Shown: positions 1 through 5,121 of the stretch, piece by piece
Layout: each line of letters starts with the position of its first letter
How positions within the stretch are numbered: the stretch's first letter is position 1
DNA from: JBHIFB01 sp046760905
GTDB taxonomy: Bacteria; Gemmatimonadota; CAZMKB01
DNA length: 5,121 nt
Assembly: GCA_046760905.1 (NCBI GenBank)
Contig: JBHIFB010000181.1
Span: forward strand, 1 to 5,121
Direction: 5' to 3'
Notes under the pieces: model-generated
Told to the model about the DNA's origin: nothing
What the model saw: only the letters and a program-made list of their open reading frames with translations
The model's database searches: none
Position numbers and translations under genes: made by a program

Positions 1-43
1 GAGGGGATTGATCGATTCTGAACTTAGGCAGGCCAAGAAAGAT

Positions 44-47
44 GAGG
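44..47 (+). promoter_or_regulatory. Ribosome binding site choosing ATG 54
   Basis: GAGG at 44-47 sits 6 bases before the ATG at 54, and that start gives a classic signal peptide beginning MKRLLSPG. The in-frame ATG at 42 would add MRYA and has only a bare AGG (30-32) 9 bases upstream. An in-frame TGA at 9-11 rules out any start further left. Start 54 is preferred but 42 cannot be excluded. Confidence 0.55.
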
Positions 48-53
48 TATGCC

Positions 54-119
54 ATGAAAAGGCTCCTATCCCCGGGTCTGATTATAATCTTTCTTTTATT
101 CTTCCACTCCGTGACTGCT
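54..119 (+). other. Signal peptide coding segment
   Basis: Residues 1-22 show a basic start (MKR), a hydrophobic core (LIIIFLLFF) and a plausible signal peptidase I site after V-T-A, with the mature protein starting RGEPTW. No lipobox cysteine is present, so a lipoprotein is not suggested. This predicts Sec export of the propeller protein to the periplasm or beyond. Confidence 0.8.
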
Positions 120-3100
120 CGAGGTGAGCCGACCTGGCAGAGGACCAATGGCCCGGAAGCGGCGGCCAGCATCTGTGAGATTGTCTTCCACCCCACGGAC
201 AATTCGATCGCCTATGCCGGAACAAACAGGGGAATCTACAAAACGACCGACGAAGGTGAGAACTGGTTCGAGCTGGCGGCCGGCATACCTACCGATTCCA
301 CTATCGGTGATGTTGCTATCGACTGGCAAAATCCAAACTACTTATATGCCAGGACCGAGAGGACGTTGTATCGCTCCACCGACGGAGGAAATTCATGGTC
401 TGTTTGCGATCTTTCTCCCCAGGGGGAGGGATGGTACCGGATGAGGGGTCTCGTGACGGATCCCAATCAACCGGGAGTCGTGTTTCAGCTAGGCTACTTC
501 GAACACTACGGAAAATTCGACATATGGAAGAGCGAAGATTACGGTGCCACCTGGTCGGTCCTATACTCGGAAGGTCCATCTGATGAGCTCAGCTACTTCT
601 TCACGGATCTCTATATCAGCCATTTCGACTCCAACACGATGTGGGTGAAATTGAGCCCGAGGTGGGACGACAATCCCGAGTTCAGAAGCTTACACGTTAC
701 TCACGATGGGGGATTGACCTGGTCTCCATATGGGGCTTATGACCCGCTCGAGGGATCGGGAGTAAGGGCCATGGCCCTTCACCCTCACGACTCTCTCACG
801 ATGTATCTGTCGGGAGCGAACTACCCGAATCTCCTGTACAGGACAAAGGATGACGGTGGGTCGTGGGAACTAATTCTGTCAGAGCCAAATGCAGATTTCG
901 CAATCAACGGGATCTATGTCGATTCCGATGACCCCGGCCTCATCTACACAACCGGATGGGGCGGCTTCCTCGTCTCTGAAAATGCAGGTGAGACTTGGGA
1001 ATATCTGGATGGGAACAACCTTGAGGGTGTCGACACTGATCTCCACGTTATGGCAGTGTGCCCTCTCGACAGGAACCTAATCTTTCTCGGGGGTCTCGGC
1101 GGCATCCTTAAGTCGGTCAACGGGGGGATGAACTTCTCTAAAGTGAACCGGGGACTTAGAAGCTGTAAGCTCAGGTGTGTCAAAGTTAATCCATACAATC
1201 CTGACGAGGTTCACACGCTGGCCTTCAAGGGGTATGGCATGTATAAAACCACTGACGGCGGAGAGTCATGGTTTCAGTCTAGGTGGTCTAGAGTCAGCCT
1301 CTGCAGCATGCTGATAGATATCTCTAAGACCGATCCAGATGTGGTTTACGTGACCGGAGGGGGGGCTTTCCGATGTACCGATGGTGGAGTGATCTGGGAG
1401 CACATGAACAACCAATTCCGTAATTCACACGCTCATGGCGTTGTCATCGATCCATTCGATCAGAACATTATATATGTGGGAATAGGAGCGGACAGAACGA
1501 ATCCCCAGGGTGATGGGCTCTACCGTACTACAGACGGTGGAGAGAGCTGGGAAAACATTGATGAAGGATTAGCCGATAGGGTGCATGTGTCAGAGATCAG
1601 GGTAGATCCGACGAATCCCCGGATCGTGTATCACTCGACACGCGGTGAGATGATGACCTTCGATGTACCGTATGGGCCCGGTAAGGGAATCTATAAGTCG
1701 ACAAACAGGGGCGAGGAGTGGTTCCCCATAAATAACGGCCTTACCAATCTCTCGATACACTCGATGGTCATAAATCCCTATGATCCAGATATTCTTTATG
1801 CATGCACCGAGGCAGACTGGGAGCTTGGTGGTAACGAAGGGGTTTTCAAGAGCACCAACGGAGGAGAGTCGTGGTTTCCCGCAGGCAACGGACTGCCGCC
1901 GAGCCGTGATGATTTTTTCCTCAACCTTCACACGATGGTGATAGATCCAGCCAATCCGGAGGTGCTTTATGTAGGGAGGCTCAATAGTGTGCTAGATCAA
2001 TATAACCCCTCGGGAAACATCTACAAGACCACAAACGGCGGCGAGAGCTGGTTTGAATTCGACGAGGGGCTCACACCACCCAGCTCCGACAACGTCACCG
2101 GGATCGAATACATGGACATAGATCCCACAGGAAGCATCCTCTACTGCGGCACATGGGATAGCGGCATCTACAAGCTCGGCTCTGTCCCCGACATCGACAC
2201 ACTCCCGCCTGTTTTAATCGCCGGACCCGCACTTTTTGACTTTCATCCCCTATCGGTCACTGTGAGATGGAAAACACACGAGCCGAGCACGAGCGTACTG
2301 GAATATGGATTCTCAACAAGCTACGGTCAATCGGTGGAGAGCGATAGCCTCACATTGCATCACGAGGTCATTCTCACCGAACTCGATCCTGATGCCACCT
2401 ATCACTTCAGGGTCGGCTCAACCGACGCCCTCGGGAACGGCCCGAGGTGGAGCAAGGACTTCACCTTCACTCTCTCAGAGAGCGATTTCGAAAAGCCGGA
2501 GTTTCTGGAGGTCACAGACCTGAAAAACGCAACCGGAACAGGGCCTTTCAGGATTGAGGCAGAGGTGACTGACAACTACGGTGTAGAGGAGGTAAGGCTT
2601 TTATACAGCTGTGATAACGGCGAAACGTATCAGGATGCTGTGATGGATAGAAATTATGATACGTCATTTTCTTATGATATCACCGCATCCCCGGGAACGG
2701 AGTATGTCGATTACTACTTTCAGGCCCAAGACTATTCAGGCAACTTAGCTCGCAGACCGGATAACGCACCCATGAACACCTACGCCTTCTCGATAACCGA
2801 AAGAGAGATGTCACCCTTTTTGTATGTCTCCCTCGTCGATCACGGTACAATGGAAGTGAACCTTGAAACGGGACTTGGTAGCCAGGCGTTTGATTTCGAA
2901 GTCGGCCAGTGGGTCCCGTATGCAAACGACAGCCTCATGGTCGGTGTCAGGAGAGAGGGGATAAAAATAGCGGAGACAGCTACCAATCAGGTAGTGGGAG
3001 AGCTCGATTACCCGAACGGTTCTCAGGATTGTCCATGGGCACTGCATGCTCTAATCTCTCCCGATGACAGATATCTCTATATGGAGAAGTGGGAGTATAC

Positions 3101-3611
3101 AGACACCGTTGCCGTAATTGACCTCGAAACACTCGGCTTCGAAAAGTTCCTCACAACGGGTGATCCAGGACGGATGATAAACGGCATGGTGCTGTCTGGA
3201 GATGGCAGGTATCTGTATGTTTCGACCTCGCTCGCTTATGTACCCGCCAGTACTAAAAGCACCGGTCCGTTCAGATACGATGACTACGTCAAGAACATAG
3301 GTGAGCTGAGAAGCTCTTCACAAAAAGCCTGCGGCTCTGAATCCGGCACAGGATACATCCACGTCATCGATGTCGAAACAGGGGAAATTATCAGCGTGAT
3401 CAGGATGGGGGTAATATCAGGTGGAGTTGATTTCTCACGTGAATTTGAATACCTTTATGCGACCGCGATTACAGACGATAATCAACGGAAAATCTACAGG
3501 ATAGATTCCACAACCAATACGGTGGTCGATTCATCCGAGTTTGGCCATGGTGGCGGGCCTCCCACCCCATTCGTGACAAGGTGGCATCAGGGGTTTACCT
3601 TTATGAGCTGA
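54..3611 (+). CDS. Secreted multi-domain protein: Asp-box (BNR/sortilin-like) beta-propellers, FnIII-like and Ig-like modules, YVTN-type propeller; 3' end disrupted
   Basis: The product is 1185 aa counted from the ATG at 54. Residues 1-22 are a signal peptide. Residues about 26-710 hold 13 Asp-box motifs (S/T-x-D/N-x-G-x-x-W) every 42-59 residues, then a last strand set (GIYKLG) without a box. That makes about 14 blades, which could fold as two seven-bladed propellers, as in GH74 xyloglucanases, or as a sortilin/VPS10-type propeller. No catalytic residues can be assigned, so an enzymatic role is not claimed. Residues about 717-809 look like a fibronectin III / purple acid phosphatase N-terminal-like module (VTVRWKTHEPSTSVLEYG, then LDPDATYHFRV). 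Residues about 811-915 are an Ig-like module (DNYGVEEVRLLY, YVDYYFQAQDYSGN). Residues about 921-1172 are YVTN-type blades (GRYLYVS, HVIDVETGEI, YRIDSTTNTVV). The reading frame ends in WHQGFTFMS, which fits no domain; the expected sorting tail lies in another frame downstream. Binding to a surface or polymer is inferred. Module assignments are by eye. Confidence 0.9.
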   Translation: MKRLLSPGLIIIFLLFFHSVTARGEPTWQRTNGPEAAASICEIVFHPTDNSIAYAGTNRGIYKTTDEGENWFELAAGIPTDSTIGDVAIDWQNPNYLYARTERTLYRSTDGGNSWSVCDLSPQGEGWYRMRGLVTDPNQPGVVFQLGYFEHYGKFDIWKSEDYGATWSVLYSEGPSDELSYFFTDLYISHFDSNTMWVKLSPRWDDNPEFRSLHVTHDGGLTWSPYGAYDPLEGSGVRAMALHPHDSLTMYLSGANYPNLLYRTKDDGGSWELILSEPNADFAINGIYVDSDDPGLIYTTGWGGFLVSENAGETWEYLDGNNLEGVDTDLHVMAVCPLDRNLIFLGGLGGILKSVNGGMNFSKVNRGLRSCKLRCVKVNPYNPDEVHTLAFKGYGMYKTTDGGESWFQSRWSRVSLCSMLIDISKTDPDVVYVTGGGAFRCTDGGVIWEHMNNQFRNSHAHGVVIDPFDQNIIYVGIGADRTNPQGDGLYRTTDGGESWENIDEGLADRVHVSEIRVDPTNPRIVYHSTRGEMMTFDVPYGPGKGIYKSTNRGEEWFPINNGLTNLSIHSMVINPYDPDILYACTEADWELGGNEGVFKSTNGGESWFPAGNGLPPSRDDFFLNLHTMVIDPANPEVLYVGRLNSVLDQYNPSGNIYKTTNGGESWFEFDEGLTPPSSDNVTGIEYMDIDPTGSILYCGTWDSGIYKLGSVPDIDTLPPVLIAGPALFDFHPLSVTVRWKTHEPSTSVLEYGFSTSYGQSVESDSLTLHHEVILTELDPDATYHFRVGSTDALGNGPRWSKDFTFTLSESDFEKPEFLEVTDLKNATGTGPFRIEAEVTDNYGVEEVRLLYSCDNGETYQDAVMDRNYDTSFSYDITASPGTEYVDYYFQAQDYSGNLARRPDNAPMNTYAFSITEREMSPFLYVSLVDHGTMEVNLETGLGSQAFDFEVGQWVPYANDSLMVGVRREGIKIAETATNQVVGELDYPNGSQDCPWALHALISPDDRYLYMEKWEYTDTVAVIDLETLGFEKFLTTGDPGRMINGMVLSGDGRYLYVSTSLAYVPASTKSTGPFRYDDYVKNIGELRSSSQKACGSESGTGYIHVIDVETGEIISVIRMGVISGGVDFSREFEYLYATAITDDNQRKIYRIDSTTNTVVDSSEFGHGGGPPTPFVTRWHQGFTFMS
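243..2051 (+). repeat. Array of 13 Asp-box (BNR-like) protein repeats
   Basis: The closing aromatic residues of the 13 boxes are W71, W115, W167, W223, W271, W315, F361, W406, W448, W499, W556, W607 and W666. The best conserved are boxes 8, 10, 12 and 13, all of the form Y/F-K/R-S/T-T-D/N-G-G-E-S-W. Box 7 (SVNGGMNF) has lost the tryptophan, and boxes 6, 7, 11, 12 and 13 carry Asn where Asp is usual. Each box follows a strand of the type hydrophobic-D-P-x-N/D-P-x-x-h-Y, for example VDPTNPRIVY and INPYDPDILY. Repeats are clear in protein but diverged in DNA, so they look like old blade duplications. Confidence 0.9.
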
Positions 3612-3658
3612 AGGCCGGAGACACAAGAATCGTAAGGAAGATGCTTATGTTGAAGTAA
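3569..3658 (+). pseudogene. Orphan, out-of-frame remnant of a FlgD-like / type IX-style sorting tail
   Basis: Read in the phase of codon 3569-3571, the sequence encodes IRDKVASGVYLYELKAGD followed by TRIVRKMLMLK and a TAA at 3656-3658. This matches the closing part of the neighbour's tail (VASGIYFY ... GVTRKMSIIK) and the common sorting-domain ending. The frame differs from that of the propeller gene, which runs through it and stops at 3609-3611. The frame is open upstream, but there its translation (GGRFIRVWPWWRASHP) is unlike any sorting tail: the usual NYPNPFNP and WDG parts are missing. It is therefore read as the surviving 3' end of the propeller gene after a deletion, or as an assembly join. 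A purely chance match is unlikely given the length and the neighbour's matching motif. Confidence 0.75.
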
Positions 3659-3738
3659 CTTCTTTTAATTTATAAAATCATCACGTTTATTCCATCAGGC
3701 TAAGGCCACTTATTCCAGAGAATGCTCTCCATGTTTCC
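3659..3738. other. Short convergent intergenic gap, no convincing terminator
   Basis: These 80 bases separate the orphan tail's TAA from the TGA (complement of 3739-3741) of the opposing gene. Two weak inverted repeats are visible: an AT-only TTTTA/TAAAA pair at 3663-3677 and AGAG/CTCT with a four-base loop at 3717-3728. Neither has a GC-rich stem with a following T-run, so no intrinsic terminator is called for either gene. Confidence 0.6.
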
Positions 3739-5121
3739 TCATTTTATAATCGACATCTTACGGGTGACCCCCTTCTCACCACTTCTGAAAGTATAAAAAT
3801 AGATCCCTGAGGCCACAGGCAGTCCCATCTCATCTCTGCCGTCCCACACCACCTTGTGGCTGCCGGCTTCCAGCTCTGTATCTAACAGTTTCCTGACATG
3901 TCTGCCGCGCAGGTCGGTAATGCTGAGGCTCACATGTTGCCTGTATCCTACTGCACCGGGTAATTCGAAGGAGATTGTCGTTTTTGGATTGAACGGGTTT
4001 GGATAATTCTGATGAAGCCTGAAGCTCTTTACAATTTTTGTGCCCGGAGGGCTATCAACGTGAGTCGGATTAAGCACCTCGCGGTCATAGACTGACATCT
4101 CAGAGGAGTCCCTCGTACACGGAAATCCCGCTTCTCGAAGATATGTGGTCCAGCTGGTCAGGTTACTGTTATATTTACCTCCCGGAACGTCAGGGTTTGT
4201 CCATTGTGGGAAGCGGGCGATTGGTGTCAGTATAAACTTCGCAGAATACCACGACACCGCGGAAGGGTCCTTTGAAGCCAGCAACATCTTCGTGTTCACC
4301 AAATCACTGAGGACGTATGCGTCACGGGTGCTCGTCCATGCCGCATCCAGTATCACAAGCCTCGGATAGGTCACCTCCATGACTTTGGCGACAAGGGCAT
4401 AGTCTCCGAATAGATAATCATAGTGCATTGCGGTGAAACCACCGTAGCGATCATCTGCGTATGCAGTGGTGAGCATCCCTATCCAGTTCTTGATTGCTAT
4501 CGTGGAGCCGGCCATTGAGTGGGCCTTTAAAACGGGGAAATCGATGATGCAGATGCGGGATGAGTCATACGCAGCCGAGGTCGAATCCCATACCCCGTGC
4601 CGCAGTGAAATGTAATAGCCGCCCGAAGGAGAGCGGAACTTCGGATAGGAGATCTTCGTTTCCATCTCATAGACATAACCGTCAGCGTAATCGCCATCGG
4701 AATACTCATCCACGACAAGGTCCCACATGTAGCTCCAATCCCAGTAGTAAACCGGATATCCCTTAGCGTAGAATGTGCCCACCACATCGGGGATGGACTG
4801 TTCCTCGTCCTCGGAATTGTTGTCATTCTCGCCTATCCCTGTGCCGATATCCTGGGTGTTGTCACAGATGAGAATCTCCCCCGAGAAACCGTCAGGATGC
4901 TGGAGGATACGCCATATAAGCCCCTTTATGCGGTCCGTGCTGGTGGTGTTCCTGCTGGTCCACTGGAAATTTCCCTTGATGATCACCACGTTTCCGGCAC
5001 CTACAACCCCTGAAGGATGCTCACCGGTTTTGTGGAGATAAACGCCTTTTTCCTCCATCATTAAAAGCAGTGTGTCGATCGCCGGATCAACAAGATACTC
5101 ATCAGGCACAGATGCGTCGCC
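3739..5121 (-). CDS. DUF362-family protein with C-terminal FlgD-like / type IX-style sorting tail (5' end beyond window)
   Basis: The frame is open to the right edge. A GTG at 5109-5107 could be called as a start, but the residues before it (GDAS) continue the usual DUF362 N-terminal pattern (GDAS..., then VDPAIDTLL), so the gene almost certainly begins outside the window. At least 460 residues are visible. Numbered from that GTG, residues about 5-300 are DUF362-like: VVIIKGNF at 41-48, the core IIDFPVLKAHSMAGSTIAIKNWIGML at about 188-213, and PRLVILDA then MLLASKDPSAV at about 249-285. The biochemical role of DUF362 is not established. Some relatives carry 4Fe-4S ferredoxin cysteines; here only three scattered cysteines (82, 187, 331) are seen, so no cluster is expected in the visible part. 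Residues 361-456 form a sorting tail, implying export and probably cell-surface attachment. A signal peptide would lie in the missing part. An acidic and aromatic insert fills about 84-150. Confidence 0.88.
   Translation of the reverse strand, partial: GDASVPDEYLVDPAIDTLLLMMEEKGVYLHKTGEHPSGVVGAGNVVIIKGNFQWTSRNTTSTDRIKGLIWRILQHPDGFSGEILICDNTQDIGTGIGENDNNSEDEEQSIPDVVGTFYAKGYPVYYWDWSYMWDLVVDEYSDGDYADGYVYEMETKISYPKFRSPSGGYYISLRHGVWDSTSAAYDSSRICIIDFPVLKAHSMAGSTIAIKNWIGMLTTAYADDRYGGFTAMHYDYLFGDYALVAKVMEVTYPRLVILDAAWTSTRDAYVLSDLVNTKMLLASKDPSAVSWYSAKFILTPIARFPQWTNPDVPGGKYNSNLTSWTTYLREAGFPCTRDSSEMSVYDREVLNPTHVDSPPGTKIVKSFRLHQNYPNPFNPKTTISFELPGAVGYRQHVSLSITDLRGRHVRKLLDTELEAGSHKVVWDGRDEMGLPVASGIYFYTFRSGEKGVTRKMSIIK
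3742..4029 (-). other. FlgD-like / type IX secretion-style C-terminal sorting domain of the DUF362 protein
   Basis: The last 96 residues carry all the hallmark parts in order: NYPNPFNPKTTISFELP (NYPNPFNP at 3985-4008), a strand pair LSITDLRGRHVRKLL, the turn VWDGRDEMGLPVASGIYFY, and the closing basic RKMSIIK. This family (FlgD_ig / Por-type tails) directs export and anchoring in Bacteroidetes type IX secretion, and similar tails are widespread in other FCB phyla. That the host uses type IX secretion is inference, since no secretion machinery gene is in the window. Confidence 0.9.

Noticed and set aside
1359..1365. Run of seven G as a possible frameshift or phase-variation site
   Set aside because: The frame continues cleanly with conserved blade sequence and an Asp box on both sides, and a single seven-base run does not by itself show slippage.
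1590..1931. A 113-codon open frame on the minus strand inside the propeller gene
   Set aside because: It lies wholly opposite the conserved Asp-box repeats, its translation shows no domain or signal peptide, and repeated GC-rich codons readily open antisense frames. The other short overlapping frames within both genes are rejected for the same reason.
243..2051. Tandem DNA repeat or mobile-element array
   Set aside because: The periodicity is at the protein level with uneven spacing (42-59 residues) and diverged DNA, as expected for propeller blades; no terminal repeats or transposase are seen.
3717..3728. AGAG-AATG-CTCT hairpin as a terminator between the convergent genes
   Set aside because: The stem is only four base pairs and no T-run follows on either strand, so it is too weak to call.
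5107..5109. GTG as the true start of the DUF362 gene
   Set aside because: The frame is open to the window edge, the residues before it (GDAS) fit the family's N-terminal pattern, and an exported protein should have a signal peptide upstream.

Overview
The window carries two large protein genes that converge tail to tail, with no RNA genes, mobile elements or CRISPR. Both are built for export. The left gene (+ strand, 54-3611) has a clear signal peptide, a very long Asp-box (BNR/sortilin-like) beta-propeller region, two Ig/fibronectin-like modules and a YVTN-type propeller. The right gene (- strand, 3739 to beyond the right edge) is a DUF362-family protein ending in a FlgD-like / type IX-secretion-style sorting tail with the motif NYPNPFNP. 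Such tails on modular beta-propeller proteins are typical of the Fibrobacteres-Chlorobi-Bacteroidetes (FCB) superphylum and related candidate phyla (Latescibacteria, Eisenbacteria, Krumholzibacteriota, Zixibacteria, Marinimicrobia and similar). Placement in one phylum is not possible from this window.

Layout: 1-53 is a leader with a usable ribosome binding site. 54-3611 is the propeller gene. 3569-3658 overlaps its 3' end and extends past it; it encodes, in a different reading frame, the last 29 residues of a sorting tail like that of the neighbour. 3659-3738 is a short gap without a convincing terminator. 3739-5121 is the DUF362 gene, whose 5' end lies outside the window.

The most notable point is the 3' end of the propeller gene. 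Its YVTN propeller looks unfinished, the NYPNPFNP and WDG parts of a sorting tail are absent, and only the terminal VASGVYLY...RKMLMLK piece survives, out of frame. This suggests an internal deletion whose length leaves remainder 1 on division by 3 (or an assembly collapse), not a simple point frameshift. As read, the protein would lack its secretion or anchoring signal. The two genes are convergent, so they are not an operon. If intact, both products would probably be exported and attached at the cell surface, but no joint function can be shown. I did not find a convincing new biological system here.
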